A stretch of DNA of 64,000 nucleotides, taken from NCBI GenBank assembly GCA_045534575.1, contig JAZSJZ010000013.1, positions 1 through 64,000 on the forward strand, in the 5' to 3' direction. Below are positions 16,453-25,180 of this stretch, one piece after another. Within the stretch, counting starts at the first letter, position 1. Each line of letters begins with the position of its first letter. The notes under the pieces are model-generated. The model saw nothing but the letters and a program-made list of their open reading frames with translations, ran no database searches and had not been told where the DNA came from. Made by a program: the position numbers and the translations under genes. This DNA comes from UBA4636 sp045534575. GTDB lineage: Bacteria; Bacillota; Clostridia; Christensenellales; Borkfalkiaceae.

Positions 16453-16479
16453 AAATCGTTGTTAAATACAGCGATTTTT
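16451..16479 (+). terminator. Terminator after sigF
   Basis: AAAAATCG (16451-16458) pairs with CGATTTTT (16472-16479), with an inner TGT/ACA; it overlaps the sigF stop codon. Confidence 0.8.
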
Positions 16480-16490
16480 ATTGTTTTTAT

Positions 16491-16520
16491 GTATAGCATA
16501 ATTTTGTTTTGAGCAAAATA
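16491..16520 (+). promoter_or_regulatory. Predicted sigmaG promoter of the spoVA operon
   Basis: GTATA (16491-16495), 18 bases, then CAAAATA (16514-16520): one mismatch to GHATR-N18-CATNHTA. Five bases later comes the ATG of the 30-codon ORF. The Bacillus spoVA operon is sigmaG-controlled. Weaker than the spoIVB and dacF matches. Confidence 0.6.
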
Positions 16521-16525
16521 AAAGT

Positions 16526-16618
16526 ATGAGAAAAGAATTTTTTGTTTTTGAAAATGTTTTATCTTTTAGCGGTGAAAAATCAAGGCGAAAAATTGAAACT
16601 TTTATGGAGGAAAAATGA
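16526..16618 (+). CDS. 30-codon ORF leading the spoVA operon
   Basis: Small ORF MRKEFFVFENVLSFSGEKSR followed by ten more residues ending in FMEEK. Its TGA overlaps the spoVAC ATG as ATGA, and its last codons carry the GGAGG ribosome site of spoVAC. It has no ribosome site of its own but lies five bases behind a predicted sigmaG promoter, as expected for a leaderless gene. It is charged and not hydrophobic, so it is not a spoVAB remnant that I can recognise. It could be a short functional peptide or a leader that couples translation to spoVAC. Function unknown. Confidence 0.5.
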   Translation: MRKEFFVFENVLSFSGEKSRRKIETFMEEK

Positions 16619-17076
16619 CGGGGAAAAATAGTGATAACTTTAACGCAAGTTATATTGAACTAGTTAAAAAGATGAGCCCAAAAACGAAGGAAGTTAGAAG
16701 TTTATCAAATGCGTTTTTCGTTGGTGGGCTAATTTGCACGATTGGTCAGTTTTTTAGGTATATTTTAATGTTTTATGGTGGTTTATATGGCGATGAACTA
16801 TCAAGTGTGGTGTCAATGATAATGATTTTCTTGGGTTGTTTACTAACAGGGATTGGTGTTTACGATAGAATTGGCCACTACGCTGGTGGTGGCTCAATCG
16901 TTCCAATAACGGGGTTTGCTAACTCTGTAAGCTCGCCGGCTATGGAGTTTAAGTCGGAAGGTTACGTTTATGGAATGGCTGCAAAAATGTTTGTAGTAGC
17001 GGGGCCAATTATTGTCTTTGGGATTTTAGCATCCGTTGCAACAGGCATTATTTACTTTATCATAGGTTTGTTTTAA
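16615..17076 (+). CDS. spoVAC: Stage V sporulation protein AC
   Basis: Membrane protein of the SpoVA channel that moves Ca-dipicolinic acid into the spore and out at germination; SpoVAC can act as a mechanosensitive pore. 153 aa with about four hydrophobic helices and the family segment GGGSIVPITGFANSVSSPAMEFKSEG (residues about 91-116). GGAGG precedes the ATG. spoVAA and spoVAB, which precede it in Bacillus, are missing; the core AC-AD-AE set of Clostridia is present. Confidence 0.95.
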   Translation: MTGKNSDNFNASYIELVKKMSPKTKEVRSLSNAFFVGGLICTIGQFFRYILMFYGGLYGDELSSVVSMIMIFLGCLLTGIGVYDRIGHYAGGGSIVPITGFANSVSSPAMEFKSEGYVYGMAAKMFVVAGPIIVFGILASVATGIIYFIIGLF

Positions 17077-17167
17077 ATCGTAGGAATAATCAGTAAAAAT
17101 AAGAATTATTATGAAAGACGTAATTTTGTTTTTTTAACTTTTAAAGGAGAAAAATTTTATTTAACTT

Positions 17168-18166
17168 ATGAGCAAGAGAACAATCATATTTTACAATAAA
17201 CCAAGAATAATTTCGACCTTTTCTATTGCAGGACCTAAAGAGGCTGAGAGTAATTTTGGTAAACATATTCACAAACTTTTAGATGACGATATGTTTGGCG
17301 AATCTACGTTTGAGAAGGCTGAGTGCAAAATGTTATCAACGGCAATTTCAAAAGCTATTAAAAGATCAAATCTAAAAGATAACGATATTGACGCGCTTTT
17401 ATCAGGCGATTTGTTAAACCAAATAATTTCAGCGTCATTTGCGGCTCGTGATTTTGAATTTCCCTATATCGGGCTTTATAACGCTTGCTCAACGTTTAGC
17501 GAAGGTCTATCGATTGGCGCTAGTTTAATTGACGGAGGCTATATGAATAACGTCGTTGTTGCAACGGGCAGTCATTTTGCAACGGCTGAGAGGCAGTATC
17601 GCTATCCGCTTGAACTTGGCTGCACAAGACCGCCTCAATCACAGTGGACGGTAACTGGTGCGGGTGCGTGTGTGATTTCAAATAGCGGTGATTTTCCTAG
17701 AATTTTATCATCTACCTTTGGTAGAGTTGTTGATTTTGGCATAACGGACGCTAATAATATGGGTGCGGCAATGGCTCCCGCTGCGTGTGATACGCTTGTA
17801 AACTTGTTTGAAGGAACGTCAACGATGCCTAGCGATTACGATTTGATTTTGACCGGTGATTTAGGCGCTTTAGGTTCAAGGCTTTTAAAAGAACTTCTTA
17901 AAGAAAAGGGTTACAACGTCGAAAAACAGCATAGCGATTGCGGAGAAATGATATACAACATTGAAGAAGACGAATATCAAGGCGGAAGTGGCGCAGGCTG
18001 TAGCGCGATTGTTTTTAACTCGTATATTTACAATAAACTATTAAAAGGTGAGTTAAAAAGAGTAATTTTTATGGCGACGGGTGCGCTTTTATCTACCGTT
18101 TCAACTCAGCAAGGCGAATCTATTCCGTGTGTTGCGCACGCAGTTGTTTTGGAGGGCGTATGCTAG
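17168..18166 (+). CDS. spoVAD: Stage V sporulation protein AD
   Basis: Dipicolinic-acid-binding subunit of the SpoVA complex with a thiolase-like fold and no condensing activity. 332 aa. The thiolase-like segment GLYNACSTFSEGLSIGASLID near residue 98 and GAGACVISNSGDFP near 168 match the family. AAAGGAG lies 18 bases before the ATG, unusually far; an in-frame stop at 17162 excludes a longer start. The gap behind spoVAC also holds an eight-codon ATG-to-TAA frame (17111-17137), probably chance. Confidence 0.95.
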   Translation: MSKRTIIFYNKPRIISTFSIAGPKEAESNFGKHIHKLLDDDMFGESTFEKAECKMLSTAISKAIKRSNLKDNDIDALLSGDLLNQIISASFAARDFEFPYIGLYNACSTFSEGLSIGASLIDGGYMNNVVVATGSHFATAERQYRYPLELGCTRPPQSQWTVTGAGACVISNSGDFPRILSSTFGRVVDFGITDANNMGAAMAPAACDTLVNLFEGTSTMPSDYDLILTGDLGALGSRLLKELLKEKGYNVEKQHSDCGEMIYNIEEDEYQGGSGAGCSAIVFNSYIYNKLLKGELKRVIFMATGALLSTVSTQQGESIPCVAHAVVLEGVC

Positions 18167-18531
18167 AGATTGTTTTTATGTATATTAAAGCATTTGTTGT
18201 TGGTGGCCTAATTTGTATGATTGCGCAGGTGTTGATTAATAAAACTAAACTTACCGCTGGAAAAATTTTAGTTATTTTTTTACTAGCAGGCGTATTCTTG
18301 CAAGCAATAGGCGTTTATGAATATTTAATAAATTTTGCAGGCGCTGGGGCTAGTGTTCCAATATCTGGTTTTGGCTATCTTTTAGCAGAAGGCGCAATAA
18401 ACGGCGCAAAAACTGGCTTACTTGGTGCAATTTTAGGTGGCGTAAAATCCGCAGCGGCGGGTATTACGGCGGCAGTTGTTTTTAGTTATCTTGCGGCGAT
18501 TATTTTCAAACCTCGTTCAAAAACAAATTAA
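18160..18531 (+). CDS. spoVAE: Stage V sporulation protein AE
   Basis: Membrane subunit of the SpoVA channel (SpoVAEb type), 123 aa with about three or four helices. The family segment GAGASVPISGFGYLLAEGAI near residue 63 mirrors the SpoVAC motif. The ATG at 18160 follows GGAGG and overlaps the end of spoVAD by 7 bases. Confidence 0.93.
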   Translation: MLEIVFMYIKAFVVGGLICMIAQVLINKTKLTAGKILVIFLLAGVFLQAIGVYEYLINFAGAGASVPISGFGYLLAEGAINGAKTGLLGAILGGVKSAAAGITAAVVFSYLAAIIFKPRSKTN

Positions 18532-18535
18532 ATTG

Positions 18536-18543
18536 CATATAAT
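18536..18543 (+). promoter_or_regulatory. Possible sigmaE -10 box of yunB
   Basis: CATATAAT has one mismatch to the sigmaE -10 consensus CATACAMT and ends five bases before the GTG of yunB. No convincing -35 box is visible at the right distance. yunB is a sigmaE gene in Bacillus. Confidence 0.4.
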
Positions 18544-18548
18544 AAAAC

Positions 18549-19154
18549 GTGCAGTTTAAAAAGAAACTTAAACTAAATATTGTTATAATTTTTTCAGCGA
18601 TTTTGCTCGTTTTTTTATACGCTAACGCTAACAAAGTTTTGTTATCGACAGCGGAGGCAAGCTTTGAAGCCGTAAAAAGCAATTCGGCATATCTTGCGAT
18701 TGGTAAAACGTTAGAAGAGTTTGGAACTTTAAACGACGTTATAAGCATCGAAAAAGACAATCTTGGCAATATTGTTTTTGTTTCAACGAACACTCTAAAA
18801 TTAAACGCTTTTTCTAAAAAAATTGCTGATAAAACCTATGAAATTTATAGCAAAACTTTAGATGAAGGCGTTGACGTTCCAATAGGAGCGTTTACAGGTG
18901 TTAAGTTCTTATCGGGGATAGGATTTAAAATCAATTTTAAACTGATTAGTATTGCGTCTGTTAAGTGCGAATATTCTTCGGTTTTTAAAGAGGCGGGAAT
19001 CAATCAAACGCAACATCAACTCATTTTAAACGTTGTGATAAATTACGATATTGTAACGGGTTTTAATACGATAAAGAAAGAGTCGAAAATAGAAGTTGTT
19101 TGTTACGATAACGTCATTTTGGGCAATGTTCCTGAAATTTATTTAACAAAATAG
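18549..19154 (+). CDS. yunB: Sporulation protein YunB
   Basis: Mother-cell sporulation protein of the YunB family, 201 aa, needed for full sporulation in Bacillus; biochemical role unknown. There is a basic N-terminus and one transmembrane helix (about residues 8-26). The extracytoplasmic part contains VPIGAFTGVKFLSGIGFKIN (about 116-135), characteristic of the family. The start is GTG with no ribosome site, five bases behind a possible -10 box. A bidirectional terminator follows. Confidence 0.85.
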   Translation: MQFKKKLKLNIVIIFSAILLVFLYANANKVLLSTAEASFEAVKSNSAYLAIGKTLEEFGTLNDVISIEKDNLGNIVFVSTNTLKLNAFSKKIADKTYEIYSKTLDEGVDVPIGAFTGVKFLSGIGFKINFKLISIASVKCEYSSVFKEAGINQTQHQLILNVVINYDIVTGFNTIKKESKIEVVCYDNVILGNVPEIYLTK

Positions 19155-19207
19155 AACAAAAAAGCGAGTGGATTTTTCTAACAATGAAAAACCGCTCGTT
19201 TTTGTTA
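19155..19207. terminator. Terminator after yunB
   Basis: A long imperfect hairpin: AACAAAAAAGCGAG pairs with CTCGTTTTTGTT around a second ATTTTTC/GAAAAA pairing. A- and T-rich flanks allow either direction. Confidence 0.8.
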
Positions 19208-19217
19208 TTACGTTAAA

Positions 19218-19301
19218 TTTACTTAAAATTGGAAAATATCTCTTGAAATCGCACAAAAATACTTTGACTTTAAGTAAATTATTATATATAATTTTACTTA
19301 A
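19218..19301. repeat. Three TTTACTTAA elements around the pheST promoter
   Basis: TTTACTTAA occurs at 19218-19226 and 19293-19301, and its exact reverse complement TTAAGTAAA at 19270-19278. The last two form a perfect 9-bp inverted repeat enclosing the -10 box. This looks like an operator for an unknown regulator. Confidence 0.6.
19264..19292 (+). promoter_or_regulatory. SigmaA promoter of pheST-mutS2
   Basis: TTGACT (19264-19269), 17 bases, TATAAT (19287-19292). The leader to the ATG at 19332 is about 33 nt, too short for a T-box, which often controls pheST in Firmicutes. Confidence 0.88.
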
Positions 19302-19331
19302 TGCATTATAACTTGTCGAAAAGGAGACACA

Positions 19332-20354
19332 ATGAAAGAAAAGATTGCTGAACTTTTGCAAAGTGCGAAACTTGCCGTTGAAAATGCCGAAAGCGTTAAA
19401 CTTTTAAACGACGTTAGAGTTGACCTTTTAGGAAAAAGCGGTAAAGTTACGGGGCTTTTAAAAGGTATGAAAGACGTTGCGCCAGAAGATAGACCTAAAG
19501 TTGGTCAAATGGTAAACGATTTAAGAAAAGAAATCGAAACCTTAATTTCGGTTAAGGAAACCGCGCTTAAAGATAAAGAAACCCAAGAAGCGTTTTTGAA
19601 AGAAGCGGTTGATATAACTCTTCCAGCTAAAGTTCAAACCGAGGGAACTTTGCACCCAATCACGCTTGTTAAAAACGATTTAATAAATGCTTTTGCTGGG
19701 CTTGGCTTTAAGATTTTTGAAGGTCCTGAAATTGAAAGCGATTTAATTAACTTCCAAAAACTTAATATTCCTGAAGATCACCCCGCAAGAGATATGCAAG
19801 ATACTTTCTATATTACGGAAAGCATTTTGCTAAGAACTCACACTTCACCCGGTCAAGTTCGCGTTATGACGAGCGAACAACCGCCAATCAAAGTTATGTG
19901 CCCGGGTAGGGTTTATCGCTCAGACGACGATGCAACGCACTCTCCAATCTTCCATCAAATTGAAGGGCTTGTTGTTGATAAAAACATTTCGCTTTGCGAT
20001 TTGAAAGGTTCTTTAGAAGAAATTTTGAAGAAAATCTTTAATTCAAGCGATATTAAAACAAGGCTCCGTCCTTCATACTTCCCGTTTACCGAGCCTAGCG
20101 TTGAAATAGACGTTTCGTGTTTTGAGTGCGGTGGAAAGGGTTGTAAACTTTGCAAAGGCACGGGCTGGATTGAAGTTTTAGGCGCAGGTATGGTAAATCG
20201 CAAAGTTTTAGAAAACTGCGGAATCGACCCTAACGTTTATACTGGTTACGCGTTTGGCATTGGTTTAGAGAGAATTGCAATGCTAAAATACCATATTCCT
20301 GATATTAGAATGTTCTTCGATAACGATTTAAGATTCGTTAAGCAGTTCAAGTAG
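19332..20354 (+). CDS. pheS: Phenylalanine-tRNA ligase alpha subunit
   Basis: Catalytic subunit of the alpha2-beta2 enzyme that charges tRNA-Phe. 340 aa. An N-terminal coiled coil (about 1-90) is followed by the class II core: HPARDMQDTFY near residue 155, LLRTHTSPGQVR (motif 2 region) near 168, a CxxCGGKGC-type cysteine cluster near 260 typical of Firmicutes, and motif 3 FGIGLERIAML near 318. AAGGAG precedes the ATG. It is followed by pheT at 14 bases. Confidence 0.97.
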   Translation: MKEKIAELLQSAKLAVENAESVKLLNDVRVDLLGKSGKVTGLLKGMKDVAPEDRPKVGQMVNDLRKEIETLISVKETALKDKETQEAFLKEAVDITLPAKVQTEGTLHPITLVKNDLINAFAGLGFKIFEGPEIESDLINFQKLNIPEDHPARDMQDTFYITESILLRTHTSPGQVRVMTSEQPPIKVMCPGRVYRSDDDATHSPIFHQIEGLVVDKNISLCDLKGSLEEILKKIFNSSDIKTRLRPSYFPFTEPSVEIDVSCFECGGKGCKLCKGTGWIEVLGAGMVNRKVLENCGIDPNVYTGYAFGIGLERIAMLKYHIPDIRMFFDNDLRFVKQFK

Positions 20355-20368
20355 GAGAGGAGGCAAAG

Positions 20369-22762
20369 ATGAGAATTCCATTAAGATGGTTAAGTGAATA
20401 CGTAGATATTTCTTCCGTTTCCGTTGAAGAGTTAAAAAACGGCTTGTTTTCTTGCGGTTTTGAAGTTGAAGAAGTTATCGAAATAAATAAAAACGTAAAC
20501 AAAATTGTTACGTGCAAAATTTTAGAAAAAGGTCAGCACCCTGAGGCCGATAGGCTTTTCGTTTGCAAGGTTGACGCTGGAACTTATGGCGTTTTGCAAA
20601 TCGTAACTAACGCAACCAACGTTCAAGTTGGCGATATTGTTCCCGTTGCAGTAAACGGTGCAGTTTTGGTTGACGGAACGGTTATTAAAAACGGCAAACT
20701 TCGTGGCGTTGAATCGTTTGGTATGTTCTGCGGTGGCGAAGAGATTGGTATTTCTGACGAATATTACGACGGCGCTTCGGGCGATTCTGTTCTTATCTTC
20801 CACGATGATTTTGAACTTGGCAAAGAAGTTAGCGAACTTTTAGATATTAAAGACGTGGTTTTTGATATTTCTATCACGGCAAACCGCCCTGATTGTCAAA
20901 GCGTTTTAGGTATTGCTAGAGAAGTTTCTGCGCTCTTAAAAACTCCTTTAAAAATGCCTACTTTAACTTATAAAACAACTTCTGTTAAAACGATTGATAA
21001 GGTTAAAGTTTCGGTTTTAGATACAGAACTATGTCCAAGATATATGGCTTCGTTTGTTGGTAACATCAAAATCGAGCCGTCGCCAAAGTGGATGCAAAGA
21101 CGTCTTGCTCTTATGGGTATTCGCGCTATCAATAATATCGTAGATATTACTAACTACGTTCTCAATGAAATCGGTCAACCAATGCACGCGTTTGATTATA
21201 GAGAACTAACCGGTGGCGAAATCGTTGTTCGTAGAGCAAAAGACGGCGAAAAAATTGTTACTTTAGACGAAAAAGAATTTGAATTAAACTCTAATAACCT
21301 AGTTATTTGCGATAAGGACAAGCCTTCTGCGCTCGCTGGAATTATGGGCGGGCTTGGAAGCGGTATTAAAGACGATACCAAAAATATCGTTTTCGAGAGC
21401 GCAAAGTTTAAAAGAGATAACGTTAGAAAGACTTCAAAAAGCCTAAACCAACGCTCGGATTCTTCTGCTCGCTTTGAAAAAGGTGTTGACGCTTGGACTA
21501 CCGAAATCGGTTTAAAAAGAGCGCTTGCGCTTATCGATATTTTAGGCGCTGGAGAAATTTCTTGCGAATATATTGACCAAAACACTTGCGATAATGAAAG
21601 AAAAATCATAACTTGCGAAGTTGAAAAAATCAATAAACTTTTGGGTATTACCGTTCCAAACGATAAAATTTTAGAAATTTTAACAAGTCTTGATTTTGAG
21701 AGTAAAATCGAAAACGGCGTTTTAACTAGTAGCGTTCCACTCTACCGTGACGACGTTGAAGGATTCCCAGATCTTGCTGAAGAAATTATTCGTATGTATG
21801 GCTACGACCATATTGAGAACGCACTTTTAGAAAATGCTTCGATAACTTCGGGCGGTCTTAACGATAGCCAAATGAAGGAACTTGAACTTAAGAAATATCT
21901 TGCGTCTATCGGGTTTAGCGAAATTATAACTTATTCGTTCATCTCGCCAAAAGATTATTCAAATTTTGGTTACGACGTTGATTCTCTAAATCTCATTAGG
22001 CTTAAAAATCCGCTCGGCGAAGACGTTAGCATAATGAGAACTACGCTTTTGCCGTCAATCGTATCGGCAACCGAGAGAAACCTTAACAAGAAAAACCTTG
22101 AAGGCAGAATTTTTGAACTTGCAAAGTGCTATATTGCAAAAGAACTTCCTTTAAAAGAACTTCCAACCGAAGTTCAAACGCTCTCACTTTCAATGTTTGG
22201 CGAAACGGAAGACTTTTTCACGCTCAAAGGCGCGATTGAAGGCTTATTATCTCATTTATTGTTATCGAAAGAAATATCTTACGAGCGTTCTAACCGCGCG
22301 TTCTTGCATCCAACAAGGTCTGCTGAAATTATCATCGACGGCAAGATTGTTGGTTATATGGGCGAATTGAACCCAATCACGGCTAAAAAGGTTGGCGTAG
22401 ATAAGAGAATTTACGTTGCTGAAATCAATTACGATTTAGTTGCGCCTTATCTTAACAGAACTTTCTGCGTTAAGGCGTTCTCGAAGTATCCAAGCGTTGA
22501 GCGCGACCTTGCAATCGTAGCAAATTTAGACATTACCAACCAAGATATCGTTGATGCAATCAAGTCTGCAAACGTTAAAAACCTAGTTGACATCAAACTT
22601 TTTGACGTTTACACTGGTGATAGAATTAAAGAAGGCACTAAGAGCATGGCTTATAGGCTTACTTTCTCGTCGCTTGAAAAAACGCTTGACGATGAAGAAA
22701 TTGAAAGATACGTTAAGAAAATTTTAAATAGATTAAATAATTTAGGCGTTGAACTTAGATAA
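20369..22762 (+). CDS. pheT: Phenylalanine-tRNA ligase beta subunit
   Basis: Large subunit of PheRS, 797 aa, normal length. It carries the tRNA-binding OB domain (about 40-150), the B3/B4 editing domain (about 200-400), B5 and the catalytic-like core, and the C-terminal anticodon-binding ferredoxin fold (about 705-797, ending near YVKKILNRLNNLGVELR). GGAGAGGAGG precedes the ATG. The stop overlaps the mutS2 ATG. Confidence 0.97.
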   Translation: MRIPLRWLSEYVDISSVSVEELKNGLFSCGFEVEEVIEINKNVNKIVTCKILEKGQHPEADRLFVCKVDAGTYGVLQIVTNATNVQVGDIVPVAVNGAVLVDGTVIKNGKLRGVESFGMFCGGEEIGISDEYYDGASGDSVLIFHDDFELGKEVSELLDIKDVVFDISITANRPDCQSVLGIAREVSALLKTPLKMPTLTYKTTSVKTIDKVKVSVLDTELCPRYMASFVGNIKIEPSPKWMQRRLALMGIRAINNIVDITNYVLNEIGQPMHAFDYRELTGGEIVVRRAKDGEKIVTLDEKEFELNSNNLVICDKDKPSALAGIMGGLGSGIKDDTKNIVFESAKFKRDNVRKTSKSLNQRSDSSARFEKGVDAWTTEIGLKRALALIDILGAGEISCEYIDQNTCDNERKIITCEVEKINKLLGITVPNDKILEILTSLDFESKIENGVLTSSVPLYRDDVEGFPDLAEEIIRMYGYDHIENALLENASITSGGLNDSQMKELELKKYLASIGFSEIITYSFISPKDYSNFGYDVDSLNLIRLKNPLGEDVSIMRTTLLPSIVSATERNLNKKNLEGRIFELAKCYIAKELPLKELPTEVQTLSLSMFGETEDFFTLKGAIEGLLSHLLLSKEISYERSNRAFLHPTRSAEIIIDGKIVGYMGELNPITAKKVGVDKRIYVAEINYDLVAPYLNRTFCVKAFSKYPSVERDLAIVANLDITNQDIVDAIKSANVKNLVDIKLFDVYTGDRIKEGTKSMAYRLTFSSLEKTLDDEEIERYVKKILNRLNNLGVELR

Positions 22763-25119
22763 TGAATGAAAGAACGTTTTTGACATTGGAATATGACAAA
22801 GTTTTGTCAAAGGTGGCGGAATTTGCCGTTTTGAAAGGAACGAAACGGCTTATTTTGTCGTTCAAGCCAGAAACGAATTTCGAAGAAGTTAAACATTTGC
22901 AACGCAAAACTTTTGAAGCACATAAACTTTTATACGTTCACGGCGTTTCGGGCGTGGAGTTTTTTGATGAACCAAGCGATGAATTAGAGCGCGCTAAAAA
23001 GGGCGCGAGTTTATCTCTTGCCGAACTTATTCGCTCGGCTCGGCTTCTTAAAGCGTCGAGGTTGGTTAGAAATAACTTTACGCAAATAACTGACGACGAA
23101 ATTACGATTTTGCCGTCTATCGCAGAAGGGCTTTACTGCGACCAATATTTAGAAAAAGAAATTTTATCTAAGGTATTGAGCGACGAAAAAGTGGCTGACG
23201 ACGCTACTGATAAACTCTATCAACTTCGCAGAAAAATTAAGAAGTTAAATGACCAAATTCGTGATAAACTTGCGTATTTTTTGCATAACGAGCAAAAATA
23301 TTTGCAAGAAAATATCGTTACTATTCGTGGCGATAGATACGTTATTCCCGTTAAAAGCGAGCATCGCTCAAAGATTAAAGGTTTCGTTCACGACCAGTCT
23401 GCAACCGGTTCAACCGTTTTTATTGAGCCCGTTGAGGTTTTAGAACTCAACAACCAACTAAAAACAACTATGGTTGAAGAAGCACTAGAAGTTGAAGAGA
23501 TTATTCGTGACTTATCTCATAAAGTTGGGCTTGTTGCCGATAATATCTGCGCAAACGTTGATTTGGTTATGGAAATTGATTTTTGCCTATCTCGAGCAAT
23601 TTACGCCTTCAAAACTAAGTCAACCCAGCCGATTTTAAACAATAAAGGTTATATTTCTATTATAAATGGTAGGCATCCTTTAATCGATAAAGACGTGGTT
23701 GTTCCGCTCAATATCGTTTTAGGCAAAAATTATAATTTCTTGCTTGTAACGGGGCCGAACACGGGAGGAAAAACCGTTACTTTAAAACTTTGCGGTCTGT
23801 TTGTTTTAATGGCGGAGAGCGGAATGTTCTTGCCGTCTAGTGTTGATACTGAAATTTCGGTTTTTGACGAAGTTTTTGCCGATATTGGCGACGAACAGAG
23901 CATTGAGCAAAGTCTTTCAACATTCTCATCTCACGTTAAAAATCTTGTTGAAATAACGGCTAAGGCAAACTCAAAAAGCCTTGTTTTAATGGACGAAATT
24001 GGCGCTGGCACAGACCCCGAAGAGGGAAGCGCGCTGGCTCAAGCGGTGCTTACGACTTTGCTTGAGAAAAACGTTTATGGCATTGTTACCACGCACTATT
24101 CAAAACTTAAAGAATTTGCCTATACTAGCAAGAAAATCGTCAACGCATCAATGGAGTTCGATCCTGAAACTTATGCGCCGATTTATAAATTAAATATTGG
24201 CGTTCCAGGAAGTTCAAACGCTATTGAAATCGCTAAAAGATTAGGTCTTTCCGCCGAAATTACGACTTTAGCAACCGAACTTCTATCTGATAATAAAATT
24301 GCTTTTGAAAACGTTTTGAAAGAAGCCGAAAAATCTAGACAAAAAGCAAAGGAAGAACTTGATAAATTCCAAGAACTAACGCAAAAGGCAAAAGAAGAAC
24401 TTCAAGTTTTAGAGAAAGAAAAATCAAGCCTTGCCGAAGAAAAGGCGAAACTTTTTGAAAAAGCAAAAGCCGAAACTAGGCGAATTGTTAACGATAAGGT
24501 AGCCGAAGCAGAAGAGCTTATAGAAAAAATCAAAGAAATTATATCAAAGCAAGAACTTGACGGTGGCGATATAATAACGGCAAGAACGCTTAAGAATAAA
24601 CTTGACGATAAAAAATACGACCTATCAAAAACCGATAGTTCGGCGTCTGTTCTTGAAAAGTTAACTATTGAAACAGCGAAAGTTGGAACAACGGTTTATT
24701 TAACGAAGATTGGCTCATACGGCGTAATTCAAAAGCCGTTTAATAAGAACGGCGAAACTGAGGTTTTAGTCGGCTCAATGAGAATGAAGGCTAAAATTAA
24801 AGATATGAGGCTTTCAGTTGAAGATAAAAAGCAGGAAAAACCTAAAGTTCAAATTTCAAGAAAAATTAACACTAACTTCAAAAATGAAGTTAACGTTGTT
24901 GGAAAAAGAAGAGAAGAGGCTTTAGATGAAGTTGTTCGCTTTATCGACCAAGCGGTTTTATCTAACCAAGCCGAAGTTAAAATAATTCACGGCGTTGGTA
25001 TGAAAATTTTAAGCACTTCTATTCACGATATTTTAAGAAAAGACAAGCGTGTTGAATCTTTTCGCTTCGGCACTTTTGGTGAGGGCGAAAACGGAGTTAC
25101 AATCGTTACGCTAAAATAA
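22762..25119 (+). CDS. mutS2: Endonuclease MutS2
   Basis: MutS-family ATPase, 785 aa. In Bacillus it rescues collided ribosomes; in other bacteria it suppresses recombination. Walker A GPNTGGKTVTLK lies near residue 332 and Walker B LVLMDEIGAGTDPEEG near 407. A long coiled coil covers about 515-605, and a C-terminal Smr nuclease domain is present (DEVVRFIDQAVL, then IIHGVGMKIL, about 715-785). It is translationally coupled to pheT. Confidence 0.96.
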   Translation: MNERTFLTLEYDKVLSKVAEFAVLKGTKRLILSFKPETNFEEVKHLQRKTFEAHKLLYVHGVSGVEFFDEPSDELERAKKGASLSLAELIRSARLLKASRLVRNNFTQITDDEITILPSIAEGLYCDQYLEKEILSKVLSDEKVADDATDKLYQLRRKIKKLNDQIRDKLAYFLHNEQKYLQENIVTIRGDRYVIPVKSEHRSKIKGFVHDQSATGSTVFIEPVEVLELNNQLKTTMVEEALEVEEIIRDLSHKVGLVADNICANVDLVMEIDFCLSRAIYAFKTKSTQPILNNKGYISIINGRHPLIDKDVVVPLNIVLGKNYNFLLVTGPNTGGKTVTLKLCGLFVLMAESGMFLPSSVDTEISVFDEVFADIGDEQSIEQSLSTFSSHVKNLVEITAKANSKSLVLMDEIGAGTDPEEGSALAQAVLTTLLEKNVYGIVTTHYSKLKEFAYTSKKIVNASMEFDPETYAPIYKLNIGVPGSSNAIEIAKRLGLSAEITTLATELLSDNKIAFENVLKEAEKSRQKAKEELDKFQELTQKAKEELQVLEKEKSSLAEEKAKLFEKAKAETRRIVNDKVAEAEELIEKIKEIISKQELDGGDIITARTLKNKLDDKKYDLSKTDSSASVLEKLTIETAKVGTTVYLTKIGSYGVIQKPFNKNGETEVLVGSMRMKAKIKDMRLSVEDKKQEKPKVQISRKINTNFKNEVNVVGKRREEALDEVVRFIDQAVLSNQAEVKIIHGVGMKILSTSIHDILRKDKRVESFRFGTFGEGENGVTIVTLK

Positions 25120-25180
25120 ATTACGTGTTTCATAAAAACTTTAAAAAACACGCTTAAATTCAAATATTTTAAAAATTATT

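Noticed and set aside
17111..17137. Eight-codon ORF between spoVAC and spoVAD
   Set aside because: Too short, no clear ribosome site, probably chance in AT-rich DNA.
19155..19331. T-box riboswitch upstream of pheS
   Set aside because: The transcribed leader is only about 33 nt and the upstream hairpin belongs to the yunB terminator; no T-box sequence or specifier stem is visible.
25120..25160. Terminator after mutS2
   Set aside because: CGTGTTT/AAACACG can pair, but there is no T-run and the loop is long.
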